DNA from: Sphingobacteriia bacterium
Lineage (GTDB): Bacteria > Bacteroidota > Bacteroidia > Chitinophagales > Chitinophagaceae
DNA: 64,000 nt
Direction of reading: 5' to 3'
Assembly: GCA_947452295.1 (NCBI GenBank)
Contig: CANGCK010000009.1
Location: forward strand, 1-64,000
Below are positions 17,021 through 26,597 of this stretch, piece after piece. Under the pieces are notes generated by a model. The model was given only the letters and a program-made list of their open reading frames with translations. It did not search any database and had not been told where the DNA came from. Numbering within the stretch: the stretch's first letter is position 1; each line of letters begins with the position of its first letter. Both the position numbers and the translations under genes were made by a program.

Positions 17021-18166
17021 ATGAAGGCTAAAAGTATCTCCATAGAAACTTTTGAATCCGGACACTTTGAGAAAGGATTTTCATATAAATATTTTGTGCC
17101 AAATACAATAAATGCACAATGGGAATGGTCTGACCCCGATTTAAATACATTATTAGAAAAGGCTTCCATAAAATTAGGGGAATTAAATTCTTTCGCGAAA
17201 ATTGTACCGAATATTGATTTATTTATTCAATTACATGTTACTAAAGAAGCAGTAATATCAAGTAGGATTGAGGGTACACAAACCAATATTGAGGAAGCAT
17301 TATTTCCTGTAGAAGAAATAAGTCCGGAGAGAAGAAATGATTGGCAGGAAGTAAAGAATTATATCGATGCGCTGAATAATGCAATTGTTGAATTAAATCA
17401 TTTTCCATTATCATCCCGAATATTGTGCAATGCGCATAGAACTTTACTAACCAGCGTAAGGGGTGACCATAAGCAGCCCGGCGAATTTCGAAATAGTCAG
17501 AACTGGATTGGTGGGGCATCCCTTTCAGATGCCGTTTTTATACCACCAGCCAGTCATTTAGTACATCAATTAATGAGTGACTTAGAAAATTTTTTACATA
17601 ATTCAACCATCAAAGTTCCTTCGCTTATAAAAATTGGAATTGCTCATTATCAATTTGAAACAATACATCCATATTTAGATGGTAATGGAAGAATTGGTAG
17701 ATTATTAATTACGTTGTATTTGGTTTCAGAGAATGTTTTAACAAAACCGCTATTGTATCTAAGTACTTTCTTTGAAAACAATAAGACGGTCTATTATAAT
17801 AATTTAACCGGGGTAAGGGACAAAAATAATTTATTGCAATGGTTAAAATACTTCCTGGTTGGTATAGAGGAAACCTCTGCAAAAGCCGTTGAAACATTAT
17901 CTAGTATTCTTCAATTAAAGCTGCAACTAGAGCTGGAAATTAATACAAAACTGGGGCGAAGAAGTCGGAGTGGAATAACTTTATTGTCTTTTTTATTTCA
18001 ACAACCAATCATTAATGTAAAGGATATTGCTTCTGTTTGTAAGTTGAGCAATAAAGCAGCCTATGATTTGGTTGATCAATTTGAAAAATTGGGAATTTTA
18101 AAACAAGCCGGAAAAGGTATCAGGTATAAAGTTTTTTCATTTGAATCTTATCTGAAACTTTTTTAA
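17021..18166 (+). CDS. Fic-family protein with Fic_N domain and C-terminal winged helix
   Basis: Second predicted Fic AMP-transferase, 381 residues and a different subfamily from its divergent neighbour. The N-terminal Fic_N region (about 25-110) carries the autoinhibitory motif at 80-85 (SSRIEG). The catalytic loop HPYLDGNGR is at 216-224, so the active site looks complete. The C-terminus (about 318-381) is winged-helix-like (VKDIASVCKLSNKAAYDLVDQF). It is transcribed away from the other fic gene across a 249-bp gap in which each gene has its own palindromes. The target protein is unknown. Confidence 0.92.
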   Translation: MKAKSISIETFESGHFEKGFSYKYFVPNTINAQWEWSDPDLNTLLEKASIKLGELNSFAKIVPNIDLFIQLHVTKEAVISSRIEGTQTNIEEALFPVEEISPERRNDWQEVKNYIDALNNAIVELNHFPLSSRILCNAHRTLLTSVRGDHKQPGEFRNSQNWIGGASLSDAVFIPPASHLVHQLMSDLENFLHNSTIKVPSLIKIGIAHYQFETIHPYLDGNGRIGRLLITLYLVSENVLTKPLLYLSTFFENNKTVYYNNLTGVRDKNNLLQWLKYFLVGIEETSAKAVETLSSILQLKLQLELEINTKLGRRSRSGITLLSFLFQQPIINVKDIASVCKLSNKAAYDLVDQFEKLGILKQAGKGIRYKVFSFESYLKLF

Positions 18167-18256
18167 AAAATTACAATAGTTACACTCTCCTATTAGTAAA
18201 ATAACTTTATACTATTCAACTACCGCTAATTTTTTATTACTACCTCCCAATAAACA

Positions 18257-18280
18257 AGTAAGGGGCTTTCGCCCCTTACT
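18257..18280. terminator. Bidirectional terminator between fic and the Asp-box protein gene
   Basis: A perfect 10-bp stem AGTAAGGGGC / GCCCCTTACT with a TTTC loop lies between the convergent genes and is flanked by T-rich sequence on both strands. Confidence 0.88.
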
Positions 18281-18286
18281 TTATTT

Positions 18287-21200
18287 TTACTTCACCCCTA
18301 TTACCGGGATTTGTTGTTGATTGATTAGTTGATTGAGCTGTTTAATATCTGTTTCCAGCATTGATTTTAGTTTGTTTAATTGAACATCTGCCTGACTACT
18401 TAAATCGGCAAACGCCTCTTTCACCTGCTTGCTTGGCGGGTTGTTTCCACTTGCGGCAACACCATATAAACCGGAAATTTTATCGTTCAAACGTATCGGG
18501 AAATTCAATACATCTTGTCCGCTCTTGGCTTTGGTTTGATACAATGCTTCTTCTATTTTAGTCAATGATTTTACCATACTATCGGCCAACTGTTTCACCT
18601 CTTTATTGGTTTTGGCGTCTAATCTTTCGGTTATGTCTTTTATTTGTGAACGAAGTGTTCTTATTTGTTGAATGGCTTTTTGTATTTCGCTGAATTTATC
18701 TCTTACTTGTAACAAAAATCCAACTTGTGCATCGTAATCGGCATCTGTCATTTTATAAACCGGGTCGGCCTTAATTACGAATGCAACATCAACTGAATCA
18801 TTGTTATATCTTACACGTGCAGTGTACTTGCCGGGTGCAGCTTTCACCGAGCCTATAGATCCATTCCATAAAATCATGCCATCTGCTTTTTCAGCTGGGG
18901 GATAATTCATGTCCCACGCAAACTGATTCATGCCTTCATTGAAGCCTAACTTGTCGGTTGTTTCTTTGGCTGTTTTACTGAATGTTTTAATGGCTTGACG
19001 TGCTTTATCGAAAATAGTTATCGATACTTTTGAACTGTCGTTTACATTTTTTAGATAGTAATTAAGTACCACGCCGGCAACAGGATTTTCGCCGGTATTG
19101 GGTTCTTGGGTTGACTGACCACGACGGCCACGGCGACCACCACCTTCTAAACGATACGCATCATTCACCGGAAATACATGTAAGTTTTTATTGGCAACAG
19201 CAATGTCTTTTAACTGTACCAGGGTTAAATCATCCAATACCCAAAATGCCCTACCCTGTGTTGCTACAATTAAATCATTGTTCTTAATCGTTAAATCGGT
19301 AATAGGCACTATAGGTAAGTTCAATTGGAATGATTGCCAGTTGGCACCGCCATCATAACTGATGTACATGCCATATTCGGTGCCGGCATATAATAACCCG
19401 GGACGCACTTTGTCGGCACGCATGGCTCTGGTGAAATGCATTGCATTTATGCCATTGGTAATTTTTTCCCAGGTTTTACCATAATCTTCTGTTATGAAAA
19501 TGTAGGGGGCAAAGTCATCTGACTTGTATTTTGTACCTACTATATAAGCTGTACCTTTTTTAAACGGGTCTGTTTCAATACAATTCCACATCATCCATTT
19601 ACCGGCTTCGGCAGGGGTAACATTTTCCCAGTTCTTTCCTCCATCTTTACTCACATGTACTAAACCATCATCGCTTCCGGTCCATAATAAATCTTGTTCT
19701 AACACCGACTCTGTAGCGGTAAAAATGGTAGAATAATATTCCACCGAAGTATTGTCTTGCGTAATAGGTCCGCCACTGGAAGCTTGCTTGCTTTTATCGT
19801 TGGTGGTTAAATCCGGACTAATGGTTTCCCAGCTTTGTCCCTCATTGGTAGTGGCAAATAAGTGATTGCCGGCGGTATACAATTTTTTAGGATTATGGGG
19901 CGAGAAGAAAATCGGAAAATTCCATTGGAAACGATATTTCTGTACATCGGCACCGGCACCCATTGGGTTATCGGGCCAAACATTGATGGCACGATTCTCT
20001 CCGGTTTTATGATCTAATCGCGAAAGATAACCACCATAGTTGCCACCATATACAACATCAGGATTTAATGGATCTGCCACAACATAACCACTTTCGGCAC
20101 CGGCAGTTACATCCCAATCGCGTTCGGTAATACCTGAGCCAGAAGTTCTACTTTTAATGCGTACGGTTGAATTGTCTTGCTGAGCACCTAATATGCGATA
20201 AGGAACAGCATTATCGGTACTTACCCTATAGAATTGAGCGGTAGGCTGATTCATTAATGAACTCCAGTTATTTCCTGCGTCGAAACTTACCTGAGCACCA
20301 CCATCATCAGCAATAATCATTCTATTCCCATCTTGTGGATCAATCCACAAATCGTGGTGATCTCCATGCGGTGTGTTAACTGCAGAGAATGTTTTACCAC
20401 CGTCTCTACTCCGCATAAACTCAACATTTAGACAATACACTAAATTTTCATTTTTAGGATCTACAAACACTTTACTGTAATACCATGCTCGTTGGCGAAT
20501 ATTATTGTCGCTACTACTTAAAGACCATGTTTCACCACCATCGGAACTGGTATATAAACCACCATCTTTATTTTCTATTAAAGCATATAGTTTATCGGCG
20601 TTAGAAGGTGCTACTGCAACTCCTACAATACCCCAAACTCCCTTGGGCAAGCCTTTGCTTTTGGTGATAGCCTCCCATGTTTCGCCACCATCTATACTTT
20701 TGTACAAGCCACTGCCTTCACCACCACTTTCCATGCTGTAAGGTGTTCTTTTAACGTTCCACATTCCGGCATAAAAAACAGACGGGTTACCGGGTTCCAT
20801 CACTAAATCGGAACAACCTGTTTGACTGTTTACAAACAATGTTTTTTTCCAGGTTTTACCCCCATCGGTAGTTTTGTACACGCCACGATCACTATTGGGT
20901 CCAAATAAATGACCCACAACAGCAACCCAAACAGTATTGGGATCACGAGGGTGAATGATAATGCGTATGATATGACGACCTTCTTTTAACCCAAGATTTT
21001 GCCATGTTCTACCGGCATCATCGCTGCGCCAAATTCCACCTAAACCTTCAGCAACATTGCCTCTCATGGTATTTTCGCCCTCACCTACATATACAACACT
21101 TTCATCACTAGGAGCAATTGCTACAGCACCAATTGTACCACCAAAATATTTATCACTGGTATTTTTCCAGTTACTTCCGCCATCTGTAGTTTTCCATACA

Positions 21201-21433
21201 CCACCACCGGTAGCTCCCATGTAAAAGGTGGTTTTGTTTTTGTAACTACCAGTAACAGCAGCACTTCTTCCACCTCTAAATGGACCAATTGAACGGTACT
21301 TTACTTTTTCAAAAAGTGCAATAGTATTGCTGCTTTCCTTTACAACTGTAGTGGCTGGTTTTATCCTTTTTTGTGCATTAACTGTAATGAGTGTAACTAA
21401 GCACAACAAAAGGATGTACATTTTTTTATCCAT
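18287..21433 (-). CDS. Exported Asp-box (BNR/VPS10-like) propeller protein
   Basis: Large secreted protein of 1048 residues with a signal peptide ending near NAQ (about residue 20). Residues 40-780 hold many Asp-box repeats of the form (S/T)xDGGxTW, typical of sialidase/sortilin-like propellers; several are perfect (TTDGGSNWK, SDDAGRTWQ, SSDGGETWS). The Arg/Gly-rich segment at about 785-800 precedes a C-terminal beta domain and an alpha-helical tail (920-1048). No glycosidase catalytic residues can be assigned, so a binding or scaffold role is as likely as enzymatic activity. Confidence 0.85.
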   Translation of the reverse strand: MDKKMYILLLCLVTLITVNAQKRIKPATTVVKESSNTIALFEKVKYRSIGPFRGGRSAAVTGSYKNKTTFYMGATGGGVWKTTDGGSNWKNTSDKYFGGTIGAVAIAPSDESVVYVGEGENTMRGNVAEGLGGIWRSDDAGRTWQNLGLKEGRHIIRIIIHPRDPNTVWVAVVGHLFGPNSDRGVYKTTDGGKTWKKTLFVNSQTGCSDLVMEPGNPSVFYAGMWNVKRTPYSMESGGEGSGLYKSIDGGETWEAITKSKGLPKGVWGIVGVAVAPSNADKLYALIENKDGGLYTSSDGGETWSLSSSDNNIRQRAWYYSKVFVDPKNENLVYCLNVEFMRSRDGGKTFSAVNTPHGDHHDLWIDPQDGNRMIIADDGGAQVSFDAGNNWSSLMNQPTAQFYRVSTDNAVPYRILGAQQDNSTVRIKSRTSGSGITERDWDVTAGAESGYVVADPLNPDVVYGGNYGGYLSRLDHKTGENRAINVWPDNPMGAGADVQKYRFQWNFPIFFSPHNPKKLYTAGNHLFATTNEGQSWETISPDLTTNDKSKQASSGGPITQDNTSVEYYSTIFTATESVLEQDLLWTGSDDGLVHVSKDGGKNWENVTPAEAGKWMMWNCIETDPFKKGTAYIVGTKYKSDDFAPYIFITEDYGKTWEKITNGINAMHFTRAMRADKVRPGLLYAGTEYGMYISYDGGANWQSFQLNLPIVPITDLTIKNNDLIVATQGRAFWVLDDLTLVQLKDIAVANKNLHVFPVNDAYRLEGGGRRGRRGQSTQEPNTGENPVAGVVLNYYLKNVNDSSKVSITIFDKARQAIKTFSKTAKETTDKLGFNEGMNQFAWDMNYPPAEKADGMILWNGSIGSVKAAPGKYTARVRYNNDSVDVAFVIKADPVYKMTDADYDAQVGFLLQVRDKFSEIQKAIQQIRTLRSQIKDITERLDAKTNKEVKQLADSMVKSLTKIEEALYQTKAKSGQDVLNFPIRLNDKISGLYGVAASGNNPPSKQVKEAFADLSSQADVQLNKLKSMLETDIKQLNQLINQQQIPVIGVK

Positions 21434-21566
21434 AGCAATAAAAATTAGAGCAGTAATTTACTTATTGCAATGGATGACGCAAAATATTTATGATGAAGGG
21501 AAAGGAGAATTGATTGAAACGCATCCATATCCTCACCTCAGATTGTAACTATTTATCTAACATAAC

Positions 21567-23171
21567 TTAATAGTTAACCCTATTTGTCGATTTTTTTTCA
21601 AGATAAGTTTCTCTCCATGCTTTGAGTGTGGGCGGATTGGTTAATAACGACCATTTTCGCATTGCAGGATAATGATTTGAAATGCATTTAACAGGATTCA
21701 CCAAAAAATAATCTTCCCCCCAAGTTACATCCATTAAATACCATTTTTTGTTTATGCGCACAGCATTCCATGCATGACCGCCAAGTGGGGTAGTTCCATG
21801 TATTTTAATTGATTGAATACCGGATTGCTCACATAAATGGTTGAACAAGTTAGCATACCCTTCGCACACACCTACTCGCTTTTTAAGTACATCTGGCACT
21901 TCGTATGTCCGTTGATTGAGTGCCAGTCCAACATAATCGTACTGAATGTTTTTATGCATCCAATAAAATATTGCCCTTACTTTTTCTAATTCGGATTTCC
22001 ACGGTTTTGTTAAGATAATACCCAGTTTAGATTCATCTACTATACCCAATTTATTTACCAGTGAATCTACTTTGCTGAAATTAGTAGCACCATCAAAAAT
22101 TCCGATACTATCTTCTGGAAATGCTGGTGATGGAGCATCTGCAGTTAAATGAATAATATTAACTTTAACAGTTGACTCATCGGGTTCTGTTGTTCTTCCA
22201 ATAAAATAATAATCAAAAGCACTATCCGCTTCTATATCATTAACGTGCGAACTAAAATGAAATGAAGAAAAGTTGTACTCGTTTTCTGACAATAAATTAG
22301 CCGCTCTATCTTGTAAAGTTTTAGTAGCATTTATATAATAAGTGAATTCATTGGTTTTATATGAAATTTCATTGCTGATTAAATTATTTTTCAATTCTTT
22401 AATGTCTTTACTATCCATAAATACAGATTTTTCATTGAAATAAACGGTATCTTCTAATCTATTCGCAAGGTTTTTATTAACAGGTTTATTAATAAAAAAA
22501 TTTAAAATAGAATCGTCGGGATGATTAATTAAATTAATGCTTTTAAATGGTGAAGCATTAAAAGTAAACTCATCAAATAAAATAGTAACTATATAACTAC
22601 CCATTTTATTTTCATCAATTGAAACACCTGCCTGATTATCAATTCCTGAGAAATAATTGCGAAATAAAAAGCCGTGTTCACCAGTGCTGGTAAATAACTC
22701 AAGTAACATCTCTACGGCATTGTGCGCGTTTAAGTTTGCAATGGTGCCTTTTCTATTTTCTGGCAAAAGTGTTAATATATTTTCGGCATCAATCGCATCA
22801 TTGTTGTTGATGATAGATTTTGCTTGTTTAATTAATGGAGTTGAAGGATACAACATGGAAGAGTTATTCTGCGCAATCATTTTACTGATGACAATATTAG
22901 CAGCCTCTGAATAAGCATGATTTTTAAAATAAGGATTTAACACTGTTTGTCGGAATAAAGAAGGGCTTAATCTTGCTAGATTGATGATTTGTAAAAATTC
23001 TTTTTCAAGTGGAGATAAATATTTGTTTAACGCTGCTGTATTGGCTTTGTTAAAACTTTTGTTTTCCCATTTAGGAGAGAATGCCGAAAGTGGATTCTTT
23101 TCTGCATACGCAGCAGTAGCAACAAAAAAAAGTATATTGGTAAATATACCTATGAATAGTTTAAAGCGCAT
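21567..23171 (-). CDS. Exported transglutaminase-like domain protein
   Basis: 534-residue protein with an N-terminal signal peptide (ends near AYAEK). Residues 55-200 begin with a CAP-like helix (LSPLEKEFLQIINLARLSP), but the CAP fold is not certain. The C-terminal transglutaminase-like core has the Cys-His-Asp triad C436 (VGVCEGYANL), H466 (GGHAWNAV) and D481 (MDVTWGEDYF), so it should be a cysteine protease or cross-linking-type enzyme acting outside the cytoplasm. The substrate is unknown. Confidence 0.82.
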   Translation of the reverse strand: MRFKLFIGIFTNILFFVATAAYAEKNPLSAFSPKWENKSFNKANTAALNKYLSPLEKEFLQIINLARLSPSLFRQTVLNPYFKNHAYSEAANIVISKMIAQNNSSMLYPSTPLIKQAKSIINNNDAIDAENILTLLPENRKGTIANLNAHNAVEMLLELFTSTGEHGFLFRNYFSGIDNQAGVSIDENKMGSYIVTILFDEFTFNASPFKSINLINHPDDSILNFFINKPVNKNLANRLEDTVYFNEKSVFMDSKDIKELKNNLISNEISYKTNEFTYYINATKTLQDRAANLLSENEYNFSSFHFSSHVNDIEADSAFDYYFIGRTTEPDESTVKVNIIHLTADAPSPAFPEDSIGIFDGATNFSKVDSLVNKLGIVDESKLGIILTKPWKSELEKVRAIFYWMHKNIQYDYVGLALNQRTYEVPDVLKKRVGVCEGYANLFNHLCEQSGIQSIKIHGTTPLGGHAWNAVRINKKWYLMDVTWGEDYFLVNPVKCISNHYPAMRKWSLLTNPPTLKAWRETYLEKKSTNRVNY

Positions 23172-23331
23172 TAGACAATTGTTTAAGCAGACAGTAAATA
23201 ATTATAGGTATAAATAGTATCTATTGGATAGATTTAGTGTAAAGCGAAAATAAGCATTAGTCCTATTTTTTTTAATAAAGGAATGTTAAGAAGATAAGAC
23301 GAAGAAGAAAAAGATTTACTTCTTTATCCGC

Positions 23332-23339
23332 TAACTTTG
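23332..23339 (+). promoter_or_regulatory. Bacteroidota -7 promoter element of adenine deaminase
   Basis: TAACTTTG matches TAnnTTTG, 18 bp before the ATG, implying a very short leader. Confidence 0.55.
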
Positions 23340-23357
23340 TACTTCTTATAACTTAAT

Positions 23358-25019
23358 ATGCAACCAAACAATTTTTCTCTCAAAGCGCAGGTAGTTAACA
23401 TTTTTAATCAAACTACTTCACCGGCAGAAATAAAAGTAGTGAATGGATTTATTGAATCTATTCAACCCATCAGCGAAGCGGAAATAACTACTCCAGGTTT
23501 TGTGCTACCCGGATTTGTAGATAGTCATGTACATATTGAAAGTAGCATGCTTATACCAAGTGAGTTTGCGAGAATTGCGGTATTGCATGGTACTGTTGGA
23601 ACTGTTAGTGACCCGCATGAAATTGCCAATGTATGTGGGAAAGAGGGTGTTGAGTTTATGATTGAGAATGGAAATAAAGTCCCTTTTAAATTTAATTTTG
23701 GAGCACCTAGTTGTGTGCCTGCTACTATTTTTGAAACGGCAGGAGCTGCTATAAACAGTGATGATGTAGCGGCACTACTTCAACGGAAAGAAATAAGGTA
23801 TTTAAGTGAGATGATGAATTTTCCTGGGGTACTGAATAAAGACCCGGAAGTGATGAAAAAAATAGCAGCAGCACATTTGGCGGGCAAACCAATTGATGGA
23901 CATGCGCCAGGCTTAAGAGGTGCAATGGCAAAAGATTATATAGAAGCAGGTATCTCTACCGACCACGAATGTTTTACCATTGAAGAAGCCCTTGATAAGT
24001 TAGCGCATGGGATGAAAATTATTATTAGAGAAGGAAGTGCCGCTAAGAACTTTGAAGCGTTGATAGATTTGGTGGAAGACCATCCAAAGATGATCTTGTT
24101 TTGTAGTGATGACAAACATCCGGATAGTTTAGTAGAAGGCCATATCAACCAACTATGTGCACGTGCTGTTGCAAAAGGCATCAACGTATTTAACGTATTA
24201 AAAGCTGCATGCATTAACCCTGTTATTCATTACCAATTAGATATTGGCCTGTTAAGGGTAGGAGACCACGCCGATTTTATCGTAGTAAATAACCTCCAAG
24301 ACTTTCATGTGCAACAAACCTATATTAATGGGCAAGCATTGTTAAATAACGGCAAATCAATAATACAATCGGTAAACTGTTCCCCTATTAACCAATTTAA
24401 TTGTTTGCCGATCAATGCATCAATGCTGGCTTTGCCAATAGCTAATTACCCTGCAACTGATAATTTAATCCCGGTAATTGAGGCACTCGATGGACAGTTA
24501 ATTACCAATAAAATTTTCTTAAAGGGTAAAGTAGACAATGCTTGTTGGGTAGCTGATACGAATGAAGATGTTTTAAAAATGGTGGTGGTAAATCGTTACA
24601 ACTCGGCACCAATAGCCAAATGTTTTATCAAAAATTTTGGGTTTAAAAATGGAGCTATTGCCTCTACCGTAGCGCATGATAGCCATAATATTGTTGCTGT
24701 TGGCGTTACAGATGACGCACTTACAGAAGCCATTAATTGTGTAATTGAAGCACAAGGCGGAGTGAGTTGCGTAGACGGTGCCGGATTATTTAAAGTATTG
24801 CCATTACCCATTGCAGGCTTAATGAGTGCAGCCGATGGTTTTGAAGTTGCCAATCAGTACACTGCTATTGATGCGATGGCTAAATCTTTAGGTTCTAAAC
24901 TTTCCGCCCCCTTTATGACCCTAAGCTTTATGGCACTTTTAGTGATTCCCCATTTAAAACTGAGTGATAAAGGTCTTTTTGATGGAGATAGCTTTAGCTT
25001 TAATGCCGATACACAATAA
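23358..25019 (+). CDS. ade: Adenine deaminase
   Basis: Deaminates adenine to hypoxanthine plus ammonia in purine salvage. The 553-residue amidohydrolase has the metal-binding PGFVDSHVHIESSM near residue 50, VSDPHEIANVCG, GHAPGL, ISTDHECF, and the C-terminal CVDGAGLFKVLPLPIAGLMSA typical of bacterial Ade. Length is close to the E. coli and Bacillus enzymes. A promoter element precedes it, and the pyrimidine-salvage gene upp follows 80 bp downstream. Confidence 0.96.
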   Translation: MQPNNFSLKAQVVNIFNQTTSPAEIKVVNGFIESIQPISEAEITTPGFVLPGFVDSHVHIESSMLIPSEFARIAVLHGTVGTVSDPHEIANVCGKEGVEFMIENGNKVPFKFNFGAPSCVPATIFETAGAAINSDDVAALLQRKEIRYLSEMMNFPGVLNKDPEVMKKIAAAHLAGKPIDGHAPGLRGAMAKDYIEAGISTDHECFTIEEALDKLAHGMKIIIREGSAAKNFEALIDLVEDHPKMILFCSDDKHPDSLVEGHINQLCARAVAKGINVFNVLKAACINPVIHYQLDIGLLRVGDHADFIVVNNLQDFHVQQTYINGQALLNNGKSIIQSVNCSPINQFNCLPINASMLALPIANYPATDNLIPVIEALDGQLITNKIFLKGKVDNACWVADTNEDVLKMVVVNRYNSAPIAKCFIKNFGFKNGAIASTVAHDSHNIVAVGVTDDALTEAINCVIEAQGGVSCVDGAGLFKVLPLPIAGLMSAADGFEVANQYTAIDAMAKSLGSKLSAPFMTLSFMALLVIPHLKLSDKGLFDGDSFSFNADTQ

Positions 25020-25099
25020 CTCATGTAATTTTTTTAATATATAAATATAATATTCAATTATCGTAGAATGGCCTTATTTTCGCAAAATAACTGTTTATT

Positions 25100-25753
25100 A
25101 TGGTAATCAATCTAAGCGAACAGCATAGTCTTGTTAGCAACTGGATATCTGAAATAAGGAATGTAGACATTCAAAATGACAGCATGCGTTTTCGCAGGAA
25201 CTTAGAAAGAATTGGTGAGGTTGCCGCATACGAAATCAGTAAAAAACTTCCTTGGAAACAGCAGGAAACAACTACTCCATTAGGTATTCATCATAGTAAA
25301 GTATTGAGTCAACAACCTGTTTTGGCTACTATATTAAGAGCAGGGCTACCTTTACACAATGGGATGCTGAATTATTTTGACAGGGCAGACAATGCATTTG
25401 TTTCTGCATACAGAAAACATAATAACGACGGGAGTTTTGAAATCAGCCTAGAATACATGAGCTCACCCGCAATAGACAATCGGGTACTTATCATTAGTGA
25501 TCCTATGTTAGCAACAGGTGCATCAATTGTAAAAACCATTCAACATATGAAAAATGAAGGAAATCCTTCGAAGATACATATTGTTGTAGCTATTGCTTGT
25601 ACAGTTGGGATTAACAACATTATTCGGGAATGTGGTGAAGATATTACCATTTGGTGTGGAGATATTGATGTAGAACTCACTGCAAAAGGTTATATTGTAC
25701 CAGGATTAGGAGATGCGGGAGATTTAGCTTACGGAAAAAAAATTCAGCAATAA
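25100..25753 (+). CDS. upp: Uracil phosphoribosyltransferase
   Basis: Makes UMP from uracil and PRPP in pyrimidine salvage. The 217-residue protein has RAGLPLHNGMLNYFD and the PRPP-binding loop VLIISDPMLATGASIV, with the uracil-contacting C-terminus VPGLGDAGDLAYG. It belongs with ade as a nucleobase-salvage pair, and the EI24 gene starts 16 bp after its stop codon. Confidence 0.95.
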   Translation: MVINLSEQHSLVSNWISEIRNVDIQNDSMRFRRNLERIGEVAAYEISKKLPWKQQETTTPLGIHHSKVLSQQPVLATILRAGLPLHNGMLNYFDRADNAFVSAYRKHNNDGSFEISLEYMSSPAIDNRVLIISDPMLATGASIVKTIQHMKNEGNPSKIHIVVAIACTVGINNIIRECGEDITIWCGDIDVELTAKGYIVPGLGDAGDLAYGKKIQQ

Positions 25754-25769
25754 TTAAAAATAACATACG

Positions 25770-26537
25770 CTGTTAAAAGAAATCATCATAGGAATACGTG
25801 CTTTTTTTCAAGCCCACCGATTTATTAGAGACAATAAATTGTGGAAATGGATTATAGTGCCTGGTATTTTATATACTGCATTGTTTTTAGTTACGATGTA
25901 CATATTTGGCAGTACATCTAGCAATGCAATTGAATGGATTGCGTTAAAAACCGGATTAAAAAATTGGCTAGATAAAGACGACAGTGGATGGTTTGGTTTT
26001 ATATTTACAATGGGAGGGCTAATACTTTGGATCATTTTAATGTTGTTTTATTTTTCTTTATTTAAATATATTTTTTTAATTGTTTGTTCTCCGTTATTTA
26101 GCTACCTCAGTGAAAAAACAGAAGCTATAATTGAAGGGAAAAAATTTCCTTTTAATCCTTTACAACTATTAAAAGATATCATCAGGGGCATCAAGATTGC
26201 TGTAAGGAATAGTCTTTGGCAAACAGTATATATTTTATCAATTGTTTTATTTAGCTTAATACCAATTATTGGATGGCTCACCCCAATTATGGCTATATTA
26301 ATTGAGTGTTACTACTATGGATTTTCTATGTTAGACTATAGCATGGAGCGAAATAAAAAATCTGAAGCAGAAAGTGTATTTTTCATTAGCAATCACAAAG
26401 GGTTAGCACTAGGAAATGGCATGATGTTTTATTTAATGCATTTTATTCCTATCCTTGGTTGGATTTTAGCCCCTACCTATGCTGTGGTAGCTGCAACATT
26501 AAGCCTATACCCTCTTAAGCAAAAAGCGGAGGCTTAA
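25770..26537 (+). CDS. EI24-domain (CysZ-like) membrane protein, apparent CTG start
   Basis: Multi-pass inner-membrane protein of the EI24/CysZ family; the cargo of the Bacteroidota members is unknown. The frame contains four or five hydrophobic segments. The conserved EI24 start (LKEIIIGIRAFFQAHRFIRD) is encoded from 25773, directly after a CTG, and there is no ATG, GTG or TTG between it and the in-frame stop at 25761. The first conventional start is a TTG at 25839, which would remove 23 conserved-looking residues. I therefore favour CTG initiation, with the shorter form as the alternative. Confidence 0.75.
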   Translation: MLKEIIIGIRAFFQAHRFIRDNKLWKWIIVPGILYTALFLVTMYIFGSTSSNAIEWIALKTGLKNWLDKDDSGWFGFIFTMGGLILWIILMLFYFSLFKYIFLIVCSPLFSYLSEKTEAIIEGKKFPFNPLQLLKDIIRGIKIAVRNSLWQTVYILSIVLFSLIPIIGWLTPIMAILIECYYYGFSMLDYSMERNKKSEAESVFFISNHKGLALGNGMMFYLMHFIPILGWILAPTYAVVAATLSLYPLKQKAEA

Positions 26538-26597
26538 TTAATTGCTGATAATATAAAGTTTATACTTTTCAATAATTGCATACAATTATAGAGATAC

